Below, one piece after another: positions 43,085 to 55,553 of a stretch of 64,000 bases of DNA (the first letter of the stretch is position 1; each line of letters opens with the position of its first letter). The position numbers and the translations under genes were made by a program. The stretch is taken from the NCBI GenBank assembly GCA_029962745.1, contig CM057157.1, positions 26,851,433 to 26,915,432 of the forward strand, in the 5' to 3' direction. Origin of the DNA: Echinometra lucunter (lineage: Eukaryota > Echinodermata > Echinoidea > Camarodonta > Echinometridae). A model generated the notes under the pieces. That model ran no database searches. It was not told where the DNA came from and was given only the letters and a program-made list of their open reading frames with translations.

Positions 43085-46000
43085 AATAAATGGGGGTGAT
43101 TCTGAAAATAAAAGCACTGTAGAGGATAATTCCCCATCTCGTGAGTTTAACTGTTTCACTCATGGTTTGAATGCTCCCATCGTGAAAGAAGAAATAGAAA
43201 ATCAGTTAAAACAACTGAAAAATAACAAATCTTCGGGTAATGATTTGGTATGAAACAAAATGATAAAGTACAGCAGCAAAGCAATGATTGAATTGCTCAA
43301 AAAGTTGTTTAAACTAATATTAGACTGTGGCAAAGTACCTACAGACAAGACGATTGGTATCCTTTGTCCAATATATAAGAAGAGGGGTTTAGTTAAAGAA
43401 CCAGATAATTATCGTCCAATTACATTATTAAGCCGCTTAGGTAAACTGTTCACATCTGTCATAAATAACCGAATCGCGTACTATTTTGACACTTGCAACA
43501 TGATGGGTGAAGAGCAGGCTGGATTTAGAGAGGAATATTGTACTCTTGATCATACATTTGTTCTTTACTCTCTAATAGATCTATATTTCCCAAAAGAAAA
43601 GAATTTATTGCGCATTTACTGACTATAAAAAAACGTTCGACTCTGTTGAAAGAAATTTGTTATGGTCAAAATCACTCAAGAATAACATAAATGGCAAAAT
43701 CCTCAAAGTGATTCAAAATATGTATGAGAGCGCAAAATCTTACGTCATGAGTAATGGACAAAGGCCTGAGCTCTTTGAATGTAATGTAGGAGTAAGACAA
43801 GGGGATAATTTATCTCCGTTATTATTTTCCATCTTTATCAATGATTTTGATACTACTTTGAGAGAAAATTGCAATGGTGTTAATCTACTTACAAGTGATT
43901 GAAAGGACAAACTCCTTCAGAAAAATGTTGGGGTATATCTTAGATTATTCACTCTATTATATGCTGATGACACCATTGTTTTAGCTGAATCTGAGAATGA
44001 TCTCCAAGACGCGTTGAATGTTGTCCGTAAATATTGTGACGAATGGTCTTTGCATGTAAATATATAAAAGACTAAAATTGTCGTATTTTCTCGCGGTAAA
44101 ATCCACAATACACCCATAATCACTTTCAAACATCAACAGTTAGAGGTAGTAGATGACTACACATACCTTGGTACAGTTTTGATTATAATAACCGATTCTC
44201 GAAAGCCCGGAACAAACAAATAGTTCAGGCACAGAAAGCATTGTCTAGTTTACGATCGAAATCAATCAAGCTTAGTTTGCCAGTTGATATCGAATTGGAA
44301 TTATTTGAAAAATTATTACTTCCGATTTTGCTATATGGAAGTGAGCTGTGGGGTCTTGAAAGTAATCTACAAGATGTTGAAAAATTTCAAACTCGCTATT
44401 ATAAACGTCTTCTTCATGTGAGCAAATCTACTGCAAACTGCATGACTTATGTAGAAGTCGGTAAACACAGTATCAGGAAACTTATTGAGTGCAGAATGTT
44501 GAACCTTTGGGCTAGAATAATTGTGAGCAAGCCTTCAAAACTGTCCCATACGGTATACGATATTTTGAAACTGCTATTTGATCTGGAAATTTATCAAAAC
44601 CCATGGCTAGTAAAAATCAAGAATACTTTAGATGAATTAGGCCTTTCCCCCATCTCTGGTTAGATAACCAGGCAATAAATCCACGATGGTTTAAAGCAAC
44701 AATAAAAACACATTTTGACGATATATATTCTCAAAATTGGCATGCGGAAATGTTTTCTAATTCATTGTGCTAAAACTTTCGCATATTCAAAGAAAAGTAT
44801 CATTGTGAATTATGTATTCTAAAATTACCATTTAAATATAAAATTTCCTTAACGGGATTCCGTTGTGGAAACCATCGTCTGCCAATTACATCTGGACGAT
44901 ATGCTGGTATTGAACGATCACAAAGAATATGCAATTTATGTAATATGAATAAGTTAGGTGATGAATTTCATTACTTATTTGAGTGCCCTGCTTTTCGTAA
45001 AGAGTCAAATACATTGACGATTTCTTCACAAGCCGACCGAATACAATGAAAATGAAAAGAACTATTTAATTCATCCAAAATATCTACATTGATAAGATTA
45101 TCAAAATTTTGCATTATCATAATAAATAGGTTCAACCAACAAATGAATACTTATTTTAACATTTTGGTTGATGCATCCATGTAAATATGTAAATAGTCTT
45201 TAAATAAAGGGAAAATAATGAATCGAGCTCATATATAAACTTTCCTTCCATTTCTTTATCTCTTTATTATTCATAGTAATCCAAATTAATTCGCAATTTA
45301 TTTCCATATATTGGTGCCTTTGTTGCTCACTTTTTAATTAATGTTACCATTGTTGTTTCTATCATTATAGTATTATTATCATTAGTAATATCATTATCCT
45401 TCTTGTTCTTCTTCTTCTTCCTCTTCTCCTCCTCCTCCTTCTTCCTTTTTCCCTTCTTCGTTTTCTCCTTCTTCTTATCCTCTTTCGTCCTCTTCTTTTT
45501 GTCAGATTTTTTCTTATTCGTCATCTCCTTTTTCTTTCATTCTCCTTCGTTTATTTTCTTCTTTCCTTTCTACTCCTTCCTTTTCTTATTTTTATCGCTT
45601 TCATCTTTTATTTTCTTATTCTCCTTACTTGTTCTAATTCTTCTTTCTCTTCTAATTCTACCGGAATACTTTCTTCTTTTTGTTAATAATATTATCATTA
45701 TCATCATTACCATTTCACTTTTTACTGTAATTAAGTACAGCATCACCTCCGTTAACGGTTGCTCTCATGCTGATATGTAAGTTATGTGATGCCATGGAAT
45801 AAGAGCCATGGATTTGTTTGTGGATCGTTTGAAAGTTTCATCTAAGACTAGGTTGTCAATTTTGGCTTTTTTTCTGTTATGGGAGCAATCGCTACCGGAA
45901 CAGATGTATTATCTCACTACTCTGTGAATATATTATTGTATATATATTGTAAATACTTTGTAAATGTTTTAAACTGCAAGAAATAAAATTATTTATTGCT

Positions 46001-46110
46001 ACGTTCTCATGACAGCGTCCCCAATACCCGAATGAGGGTGATATGGGTCGAATAAAATCATTGTCATTGTCATTGTCATTGTCATTGTCAGTGTCATTGT
46101 CATTGTCACT
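43085..46110 (+). pseudogene. LINE family (CATTGT)n, copy B with reverse transcriptase
   Basis: Open segments at 43260-43622, 43657-43902 and 44241-44663, with frame changes between, encode the RT: CGKVPTDKTIGILCPIYKKR, PDNYRPITLL, EEQAGFRE, NVGVRQGDNLSPLLFSIFIN (motif B) and, near 43958, LYADDTIVLAESE (motif C). The motif A aspartate near 43620 is altered by a stop and frameshift. Further on come GFRCGNHRLPITSGRY, then CNLCNMNKLGDEFHYLFEC at about 44930-44990. A 3' region with a pyrimidine microsatellite ends in (CATTGT)n at 46060-46110. The RT style resembles the CR1/L2/Jockey group. Multiple stops show it is inactive. Confidence 0.85.
45395..45670. repeat. (CTT)n-rich polypyrimidine tract
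   Basis: About 270 bp of CTT, CTCCT and TTC units on the plus strand, within the 3' part of LINE copy B. Confidence 0.9.
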
Positions 46111-46199
46111 TTGCAACACGACGCGAGGAAAGAGGGGAACGTAAGTCAACCCAGGAAGATTCCGCGTCACAGGACTCGCGTCGCCAATCTAAAGCTCGC

Positions 46200-46581
46200 T
46201 ATTCATAATACTAGTGCACATGTATTAAGTCATGTAGGAATGTACATGCAGTTGTGCCTAAAGTAATAGGTTACATTCGGGGAAGGGGGAGGGGGCACCA
46301 GGTCGTAACCTCACATTTTCACAACTTCACTCATTCCAGTTCGCAGTCATTTATTATGTGATTCAGGAGGATTTTGCTTGTATGTTGTATATCTTAGGCG
46401 GAGGCCAAACTATTCCATGTTTTCAAGATGAAAAGTTGGCAGGAAAAAAAGTTTTGAAAAAGCATTTTTTATTACGTGTATTTAGGATTTCTAGCCCAAT
46501 AGAATATTCATACCTTCTTATCCACTATTATAATTATTGCATTGGCCCAGGACCTGCCCTCCATTCTTCTGCTAACATTCC
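46200..46581. other. No recognisable gene
   Basis: Short spacer between the TIR block and the next element, with no supported feature apart from a G-rich patch near 46280-46295. Confidence 0.5.
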
Positions 46582-46918
46582 GGGGGGGGGGATGTTTCAT
46601 AAAGCTGTTCGTAAAGTTACGAACGAATTTACGAACGATTCGAATATGGCAAGCCAAATAGAATTCTCAAACATTACAAATCGCATCAGCTAACGCTGAA
46701 ATATGCAGATGTAGACTAACATTACTTTTGTTTACAAACATTTTTATCGTGAAGTATGTTCTTTGCCACAATTTAATTGAGATTACAGGGAATGTAGTCA
46801 CACTTTGTTAAAACATCGGGAAAAACTTCATGGGCATCACATATGGCACTTCATAATCAAGTCGTTCGTAAAGTCGTTCGTAACTTTACGAACAGCTTTA
46901 TTAAACACCCCCCCCCCC
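46582..46918. mobile_element. TIR element, GTTCGTAAAGTTACGAAC family, copy 2
   Basis: About 337 bp. The left end is a G run, then ATGTTTCATAAAGCTG, then TTCGTAAAGTTACGAACG. The right end has the inverse, ending in a C run. Interior text such as CACAATTTAATTGAGATTAC matches copy 1 (10345-10671) in reverse orientation. The G and C end runs suggest the consensus terminus starts with several G. Confidence 0.82.
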
Positions 46919-47159
46919 GGTTATCTGTATTATACTTTCTTTAATCGCAGATAGCAGGCTGCTTATACTCGATTCCATGGGGTTATGAATTGGCTTATTT
47001 CATCATCGAAGTCACATTGAATGATCGTACAGGTAATACATACACTGACAGCCACAACACAATTTACGGCACCCAAAAGCATGAAAAGTGTATTCCTTCT
47101 TCATTATCATGATTATAGCCAAGTATTGAGTGATACGCGACACATTTTCAGCGCGCACT

Positions 47160-50100
47160 ATCAAAGTTTGTTTTGAAACATTTGAGGAAATAGCTGAAGA
47201 TATTATAAATATCAAGAGCTCGTTTGACTTGCCTTTATGTCTTGTTGGGGTACTTTAATGCACGAACAGGAGTATTGGATGATCAAATTGATTTTCATTC
47301 AGATATTATTTTTAAAAAATGATATCTTTGAGTTTGAGGTGTGTTTGAACAGTGAAGAATTTTCTTGTCCTTTAAAATGCAATAGTGATTTATCGACTAA
47401 CAACCATGGTTATAAGTTAATTGAATTGTGTAAATCTCTGGATTTGCTAATCATCAATGGTCGTATTGGTGTCGACAACAATATTGGGAACTTCACATTT
47501 GCTAATACAAGTGTGATTGACTATTGGATAGTGTCAAGGGAATTCCTCAAATTTGTTCAGAATTTTGAGGTCGATACAATTGACAGTTTCATGTCTGATA
47601 GGCACTGACAGTCCATTCTCAGTTCAAATGAATGTTGATAAAAGGCAGTCTCTCGTTTCTGTCAAGCAGATGAATAATCTAACTGTAAGGCCTAATCAGA
47701 AAAAGAAAAAAATAATGTGGGATATTAGTCAAACTGACAGTTTTAGGAAAGGTCTTGATGAAGAAGCAATACCAAGTGTTAATAGTGTTAAACCAAAGTT
47801 TAAAGATTCATATTTGGACCACAACGATTTTAAGAATTCTTAAAATTCTTAAAGAATTTTTTGGTTTTACTACATTTTTCCTCTGCATTCGATACAATTG
47901 ATCATAACACTCTCCTTAAACGTTTATCACTTAGATTTGGAATCTGCGGTAAAGCACTTAATTGGCTAACTTCGTACTTGCAAAGACGTACCCATTATGC
48001 AGTCATTGGAAATGATCGTTCTTCAACACAAATACTGACCAAGGGAGTACCGCAAGGATCCGTACTCGGTCCAATTCTGTTTACACTGTATACTTCTCCT
48101 CTTGAAGCTGTGATTGACAAATATACCGTACATAAGATGTTTTATGCCAATGATACTCAATTGTACCTAACATTCAAAGAGACAAACCTTGACTCTTCAA
48201 TCTCCCAGATAACTAATTGTGTCAAGGCAATCAAGGAATGGTCTCAATTGAATTGTCTTAAGTTGAATTGCAGTAAGACAGAGTTCCTTCATGTTTCATC
48301 TCGGTTTAAACAATCAACACCATTGCTGCATTTGAACCTACATGGAACGCAAATTGCTGCTGCCAAAACTTGCAGAAATCTTGGCGTCTGCTTCGACAAT
48401 AAGCTCACTTTTGTACAATTTGTCGCACAAAAATGCCGCTCTGCTTCATATGCCTTACACAAAATTGGTAAAATTCGGGAATTCATCGACAGAAGAACAA
48501 CTGAGCGTTTGGTTCATGCCTTTGTCATGTGCCATTTTGATTTTTGTAACAGCCTCCTTATTCACCTACCACAGCGCCTCATTCAAAGACTACAGATCAT
48601 CCAAAACTCAGCAGCTCGACTAGTCACTCGCACTAGAAAACATGATTCAGTATCTCCTGTCTTACGCAATTTACATTGGTTACCAGTCCAGTTTCGAATC
48701 CAGTTCAAGATTTTGTTACTAGCTTTCGAATGTTTTCATGGACTAGCTCCTTCGTATTTGAATGATCTACTCACTGTATACAAACCAACAAGACAGCTTC
48801 GATCATGCACACAGAATCTGTTTATCATACCTCCAATTCAAACAAAAACATATGGCGAAGGTTCATTTGCTCATGCTGCATCAGTTTTATGGATTAACCT
48901 CCCAAAATCTCTTAGAAATATCGACACGATAGAGAAGTTTAAATCTGCACTTAAAACACACTTATTCAAAACATATACAAGTAGTCTAACAAAGTAAACT
49001 CAATTACCTATCTTTCAGTCATGTCTTTCCTTTTCTTTTTCTCGCTCACATACAGACGTAATGTGTTATGCGCTATATAAAAGCTGTTCATTATTATTAT
49101 TATTATTAATCAACCTGATGATATCAAAACAGATTCTGTCGAACAGAATGCGATTGATGACGTATGCGATAAGCTTAAATCGGTCTATTTCGAATCTGCT
49201 TCAAAAATGCGGAATGATAAAGAACATACGGAGAAAGGAGACGACCAATAACAGTAACCATAACGGCAAAAAAATCTGCACCTTGGTTTACAAAGGAATG
49301 CCAAAAGTTAAGAGGGCAATACTTCAGGTTGAAAAAGAAATGCAAAAACAGATGAAAACGCAGAAGAAGAATTTGTTGCCGTGAAAGAACGTTATAAAAA
49401 AGTAGTGAAAACTTCAAAAGAAATATATTTTAAAGATATGCACAATAGAATTAGGCTTTTAAAAGGAACCAACCCGAGGGAATATTTTAAATGGATCAGT
49501 TAAAAAACAAACTGAAGATATTGATATTGAATTATTTAAAGATCACTTTGAGAAATTAAATGACAAAATTTGCACAAGCAAAACAATTGCCGACAAAGAT
49601 GTGATAAGCACACACAGAAACTTTATCACTGAATTTAATGAAAGCTTTACTGCAGATGAAGTTCAATCGCATATAATTAGACTGAAGAACAACAAAGCTG
49701 CAGGTACTGATCTTATTTTAAATGAGTGCTTAAAGAATAGCTCTACCTCCTTAGTCCTTGCTATAACGAAGTTGGTTAATGTGATATTAGATTCTGGAAA
49801 AGTGCCGTCCGATTGGACTATAGGACTAATAAAGCCTACAAGAAAAGGGGTTCGTTAAACGATCCTAATAATCATAGGCATGATAGGGGTATATCGTTGT
49901 TGAGTTGTATAGGTAAAATGTTTACCTCGATCATTAATGATAGACTCACCTCGTATTTCAATGACAATAATCTCATTGGTCAAGAACAAGCTGGTTTTAG
50001 AGAAAACCATTCAACAGTAGATCACATATTTGTGTTGCACTCCGTTATTGATCTATCCTTGTCTCATAAAAAAGAAGAGTTTATTGTGTTTTCATTGATT

Positions 50101-52165
50101 ACAGGAAAGCCTTCGATACTATTGATAGGACATGCTTGTGGTACAAAATGATATCAAATAATATCGATGGCAAGCTACTTCGAGTCATTCAGAACATGTA
50201 TAATGATGCAAAGTCGTGCGTTGTAAATGGATGTGGACGTTCCGACTTCTTTAACTGTAATATCGGAGTAAGGCAAAGAGAAAACCTCTCCCCATTTCTT
50301 TTTGCAATGTATATAAATGATTTTGAACTTTTCATTCGACAACTTTTCAGGGTGTGGATGTGCTGCCCCCTGATTTGAAATCTTCTTTGTTAAATGAAGG
50401 TATTGACGTGTACTTGAAAACTGCTTTCGCTATTATACGCCTATGATACGATAGTTTTGGCTGAAACTGAATCTGATCTCCAACTGGCGTTAAATGCTAT
50501 CAGACTACTGTCAGATGTGGTTGCTTACAGTAAATGTGGATAAAACTAAGGTGGTTATTTTTTTCTCGAGGGAAAGTTCGAAAGCATGAGACATCTAGAT
50601 TTAACGATAAAGTTATTGATGTGGTTGATGATTATGTATATTTGGGAACGACATCTAATTACAGAAATGATTTCAAGAAAGCGCAGGGTAAACAAGTAAG
50701 CCAAGCCAGGAGAGCAATGTACAGCCTTATAATCAAAGCCAAGAAATTAAGACTATACCAATAGACATTGAACTGGAAATGTTTGACAGGCTTGTTGTGC
50801 CGATTCTGTTATATGGGTGTGAGGTTTGGGGTTTCTCTAATATTCAACAAATGGAAACGTTTCATATTCAATATTGTAAACGCTCGTTAAACTTGAATAA
50901 GAATACTGCAAATTGCATGGCTTTGGGAGAGCTAGGAAGATGTCAACTAAGCGATTTTGTAAGTCAGAGAATGATAAACTTTTGGTTGAGGACTCTGGTG
51001 GGAGGAGAATACAAGCTGTCTACTATGATGTGTAATATACTAAAAATGCTTCTGATAATATTATTTATGTGTCCCCGTGGATTCAAAAAGTAAAAGAGAT
51101 ACTAAACATGCTTAGCTTATCAGACATTTGGAATGATTACAACAAAATAGGTAAAGAATGGTTGAAGTCAACTATTAAACTAAGAATGAAGGATATTCAT
51201 TTTCAAAACTGGCATGCTATGATCAACAATAATTCACTCGGTCTAAATTATAGAATATTCAAAACTTTGCCCGAATTATAATTCTACCAGAAAAAAACCT
51301 TTCATTATGTCATAGAATTTCTCTTGCAAATTAGATGTGGTAATCATCGTTTGCCAAGCGTATCTGGTAGATATTCTCATATTGATCTACAAAATCGCTT
51401 ATGTAACTTGTGCAATGAAAGAAAAATTGGAGATGAATATCACTACCTCTTTGAATGTGAAGTGTTCACTAATGAAAGAAAGCTATATCTAAAAAAGAAT
51501 TATAGAGTGAGACCTAGTACTTCGAAGATGCATAATCTGTTTAATTCCAGCAGTACTGAGGAACTGGTTAAGTTAGCTAAATTTTGTAAGATAATAATGC
51601 CTTTTGAGTTGCCGTTTAATAGTAAGATGATGTAAATAACACTTGATTCATATGCAGTTCATTTTTGATACCATTGTTTTGATAGTTTACGCTACCATTG
51701 TTTTGATAGTTTACTTTTCACTCTTGATTAGTGGTTGATGTCCATGATTTACTGTTATTATTATTTTTAATTCATTTGCAGTTAGTGTGTGCCTTCAGTA
51801 ATCGAAATGCTTAGCTAAATTGCCATTATTGATTTACATCTCTAATTACACAATCTTTTAATTTTTCCTTTTTGGAGGGGGGGGGGGGGTAGGCCTACTG
51901 CTTTGCATATCTAATTCACATCTATTCAGTTTTACTCCTTTAACATTATTACTGACTGTTAGTTAAGTCATATACAATTCAAGTCTCAAAATTTGGCAAC
52001 CTCTGTACATCTTATTTAATTTTATTTTTCATTGATTGAAATAATAATTTACTTCAAGTTATGTTTATACTTGATCTGTTTATACTTGATTTTCTTCAAT
52101 GCCCTTGAAAAGGGTGACATGGAAAATAAAAACTCATTGTCATTGTCATTGTCATTGTCAGTGGA
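47160..52165 (+). pseudogene. LINE family (CATTGT)n, copy C, nearly full length
   Basis: From about 47195 it encodes IAEDI and then FNARTGVLDD, followed by GYKLIELCKSLDLLIINGRI and SVIDYWIVSREFL, the apurinic-type endonuclease domain. An unrelated LINE interrupts at about 47845-49110, after which the reading resumes (CDKLKSVYFESA). RT parts follow: LKNNKAAGTDLILNECLKN, DRLTSYFNDNNLIGQEQAGF, NIGVRQRENLSPFLFAMYIN, and a damaged motif C near 50434 (YAYDTIVLAETE). The C-terminus has HRLPSVSGRYSHID, then CNLCNERKIGDEYHYLFEC at about 51403-51460. The tail (CATTGT)n is at 52135-52162. Frameshifts make it inactive. Confidence 0.88.
47845..49110 (+). pseudogene. L2/CR1-like LINE nested in copy C
   Basis: One open frame (47861-48997, 378 codons) covers RT from motif A to the C-terminus: FSSAFDTIDHNTLLKRLSL, KGVPQGSVLGPILFTLYTSP, FYANDTQLYL, LNCSKTEFLHV, then the post-RT region CNSLLIHLPQ and LHWLPVQFRIQFKILLLAF. 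The family normally has LLDFSSAFD and YADDTQLY; here the first Asp of motif A is His and the first Asp of motif C is Asn. Two of three catalytic aspartates are lost although the frame is open. The 3' end TGCGCTATATAAAAGC followed by (ATT)n at 49090-49108 is the classic L2-type tail. It is 5'-truncated. Confidence 0.92.
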
Positions 52166-52462
52166 CACATTATCCTCAGTTCAAAGCTTTCCTTTAAACG
52201 CTCAGCGAAATGAATAAGTTGAAATCAAATAACAGCAAACACGATACTCTGCCAGTATCAATGAATAGTATATTAATATTCAATGTTAATGAGCACGATG
52301 GTTATAAATATTGCATGAGGTGCAAACAGTCCTATTCAAGGATGCGCAGCCGAGTAGCATAGGACGGCGCAACTTGCGACGAATGCAATATTCCTAATCG
52401 TCGCCTGAATGACAAAACATTAAATATTTGTATTTATTATACAAGATCTATGAGTTTATACA
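52166..52462. other. Spacer without recognisable gene
   Basis: No feature is supported between the LINE tail and the next element. Confidence 0.5.
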
Positions 52463-53043
52463 GTGCACGTTTGCAATGGCGTAAATCCGGGGGGGGGGGA
52501 TGGGGGGATGTATCCCCCACACTTTTTCGAGAGGGGGGGATGGCGTGTACAAATATTCCCCCACTTTTTAAGGAAGAAATGATATTCGAATTAATCAGTT
52601 AGTAAACCTTTTAATAATCTGTCATAAACAACCATCTTATTTTAGAATTTCAATTTAAAAATACGACTGAAAACCAAAACAGTAGTTACTTTTTCGGGGG
52701 GCTCGCTCGCTCGTCATATTTTTTTTAAAATGCGATTAAAAACCGGAAAAGTGGTTATTTTTTGGCTCACTCGCTTGGCTCGCTCATTATATTTTAGAAT
52801 TCCTATGTGAAAATGTGATCAAAAACCAGAAAATTGTTATTTTTGGCTCGCTCGCTTCGCTCTCTCGCAAAATAAAAATTAAAACATGTGTAAGGGGTCT
52901 GTGCGGGTGGATGAGGGTGTGTGTGTTTATACTTAAGTGTGAGTTCGACAGATAAAATAAATCGGCAAAAAAGTCAATCATCCTCTCCCCCCCCCCCCCC
53001 CCCCCCCCCCCACTCCTCAAAGTGGATTTACGCCGGTGCACGT
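52463..53043. mobile_element. GCTCGCTCGCT composite element, block C
   Basis: About 580 bp with inverted ends: GTGCACG...GGCGTAAATCC on the left and its complement GGATTTACGCCGGTGCAC on the right. A G run (52488-52499) on the left and a long C run (52987-53010) on the right lie just inside. Between them three units of about 90-110 bp each contain GCTCGCTCGC or GCTCGCTTCGCTC, preceded by AAAACC(A/G)(A/G)AA and GTTATTTTTGG. Non-coding. Confidence 0.75.
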
Positions 53044-53044
53044 T

Positions 53045-53763
53045 TTGCGATTTTTAAATCAGACTAAATGAAAATGAAACAGAGATAGGCCTTTATTTTT
53101 TGCTTAGCTCTGTGTAACTCGCAGTGTGCGAGCGCATCTTGTATGAAGTATGCTGTGTGGCCCTTAACGAAGCTGCGCTGTATATGAGGCAAGTGGAAAC
53201 GTGATTAACTCTGATGTGTGTTCTATACATTTTCTTAATAGTAATGTACAGTTTTGGTAAGCCCAGCAAAACTCTTCGTTAGATTTCCTAACGTTAAGGT
53301 GATAATAACATTATTAGATGCTGGGAATTTTTCTCTCTAAGTGGAATATCAAACAAGTGGAAGGCAAAAATATTTTATATTTTGAGCAGTAAACCCCAAC
53401 AGCCTGACAGCATTACGCAGTTTTTTGCTCACAGATTAAACTCTACATGAGTTTTAAAAATGCAAATATAATGTAACTCATACATGTATATGATGTTTCT
53501 AAATGATGTCACAAATGTATATAGATCTTTATCAATTTGATGGAATGATTAGGGCTGCGTTCATTTTGTAAGTCGGGGAGCCTACGCTTCTTGCTAGATA
53601 ATTAGCCATCCTTTTTTTAATTTTGCAAGAAGAGAGCTAGTGAGCAAGAAATCCACTCCTTGTTATGATAGAAGTGTTATTTCTTCCTCAAAATATTAAT
53701 GATGTACATGGTCATCATCTCGCTACCAAATAGGACTCTATTTTGGAACCTCGCATTATACGT

Positions 53764-53765
<2 letters not shown>
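53045..53765. other. No recognisable gene
   Basis: AT-rich spacer. Nothing is supported. Confidence 0.5.
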
Positions 53766-53766
<1 letters not shown>

Positions 53767-53806
<40 letters not shown>

Positions 53807-53832
53807 TCATTCATTCATTCATTCATTCATTC
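53767..53832. repeat. (CAT)n and (CATT)n microsatellite
   Basis: About 13 CAT units followed by about seven CATT units. Confidence 0.97.
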
Positions 53833-54164
53833 ACTATACACTAGGTGTAACCCTGGTAGCATTGTTTTGCTATTAAAGGAAAATGAAACCCTGGGGGAAA
53901 TGAAATTTAAATAAAAAGAGAGGAGAGAGAGAAGCAATTTATATTTAAAAACTTCCATCCAAATCGGTTACGAAATGAGAAAGTTATGAGAGTTTGAAAA
54001 GTCTCTGTTTACTATGGCGATCCTCAAATTGGCAATATTGTTCCCAAATGGCATGTTTTTGTGGGCAACTCTCAATATGTTTTGTACACAAAATTTCATA
54101 TTTTCTCCATTAAGATGCGTGTCTCTTTGTGAACTTGACATACAGTCACGGGCGTCGCTAGACC

Positions 54165-54195
<31 letters not shown>

Positions 54196-54404
54196 GGGGT
54201 AGCGGCCACTGATTACCGACAAATAATACCACCGATTACCGACGACCAACGTCTGTAAATTTAACCGTATAAAACCCACTAGGCATGTTCCATTGGTTGC
54301 CTCTATCATATTTTCCGTCATCTTTCCTACACATTTCAGTCGATTTCAACCAGACTTGGTGACTTTTATATAAGCGGGCGCATATCGAGCCAGGAAAAAT
54401 ATAT

Positions 54405-54915
54405 ATACTCCTTTCCATTTTAGAAGTGATAATTCTTCATCAAAATACCTGATGGGTATACACGATATCTAAATTATATATTTGGTCACTTCGTTTGCAG
54501 AATTCATTCGCTTTCCCTAACCATCCTGTATCTAAATACTATACGAGCGAGCGCAGCTGCGAGCGAGGAAAAATATGGGCCTTTATTCTCCTTTTCATGG
54601 TTGAAGTGATAATTCTTCTTCAAAATACACGATGGAATTACTTATGAGATATCTAACTTATACGTGTACATTTGTTCACATCGCTTGCCAAATTCGTTTG
54701 CTTTCCCAAACCATCTTGTATCTAAATATAATACGCGTGTGCGCAGCGAGCAAGGAAAAAATCTTTATACTCCTTTTTTTTAATGATAGAAGTGATAATT
54801 TTTCATCAAAATACACGATGGAACTTTACACATGTACACTTGGTGACCTCGCTTGCCGAATTAGATTACTTTTCCAAATCCATCTTGTATCTGAATATTT
54901 TTCGAGCGAGCGAGG

Positions 54916-54957
<42 letters not shown>

Positions 54958-55184
54958 TCCTTTCAATGGAAGAAGTGATAATTATCCATCGAAATACACA
55001 ATGGAATTAATTATGAGATATCAAACTTATACATGTACATTTCGTCATCTCGCTTGCCGAATTCGTTTGCTTTCCCAAGCCATCGTGTATCTAAGTATAA
55101 TACGAGCGATAATACAATCTATACTCTTTTTATGGAAGAAGTGATAATTCTTCATCAGAATACACGATGGAACTTCAAGATATC

Positions 55185-55244
<60 letters not shown>

Positions 55245-55500
55245 TATATTTGGTCACCTCTCTTGCCTAATTTATTCTCTTTCAAAGACCATCCTGTATC
55301 TAAATCTTATTCGAGGGAGCGCAGCGAGCGAGGTAAAATTTGTATATTTTTTTTTTCATGGTAGAAGTGATAATTCTTCATCAAAATACATGATGGGCCT
55401 AAAGATATCTAAATTATATATTTTGTCACCTCACTTGCCGAATGTGTTTGCTTTCCGAAAACATCCTGTATCTAGATAGTATACGAGCGAGGAAAAATAT
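54405..55500 (+). repeat. Tandem array of ~170-215-bp units
   Basis: About six units. Each begins near CCTTTTCATGG(A)AGAAGTG, then ATAATTCTTCATCAAAATAC followed by ACGATGG, then ATATCTAA, then GGTCACCTCGCTTGCCGAAT, then TTCGTTTGCTTTCCCAAACC, then CCATCCTGTATCTAAATA, and ends with ATACGAGCGAGCGCAGCGAG followed by CGAGGAAA. Starts fall near 54410, 54590, 54770, 54960, 55130 and 55345. Expanded (TA)n tracts at 54918-54955 and 55187-55238 lengthen three units. Long open frames through the array differ from unit to unit and are not protein-like. Confidence 0.9.
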
Positions 55501-55553
55501 ACACTCTCTTTCGTGGTACCAGTTAGTACAATCTGTTATGTCGAAATATCGAG

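Larger units (their letters stand above)
40899..46200. mobile_element. Possible TIR element enclosing two LINE copies
   Basis: GGGAGCTTTCGATTGGCGAC followed by GCGA at 40899-40922 is matched in inverted orientation at 46177-46200 (AGCGAGCTTTAGATTGGCGA followed by CGCGA), about 22 of 24 positions. Directly inside each end lie the (CATTGT)n tails of two LINE copies pointing outward. The simplest reading is a MITE into which LINEs inserted; the alternative is two unrelated copies of one TIR sequence. No transposase is seen. Confidence 0.4.

Noticed and set aside
45327..45780. 125-codon hydrophobic frame and its Lys-rich antisense
   Set aside because: Low-complexity polypyrimidine tract in a LINE 3' region.
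46061..46110. Asp-Asn repeat reading
   Set aside because: It is the (CATTGT)n tail of LINE copy B read on the other strand.
53765..53835. Poly-His reading
   Set aside because: (CAT)n microsatellite.
54632..55479. Open frames of 148-170 codons across the tandem array
   Set aside because: The frame drifts between units, the repeat lengths are not multiples of three, and (TA)n tracts are included. Non-coding array.
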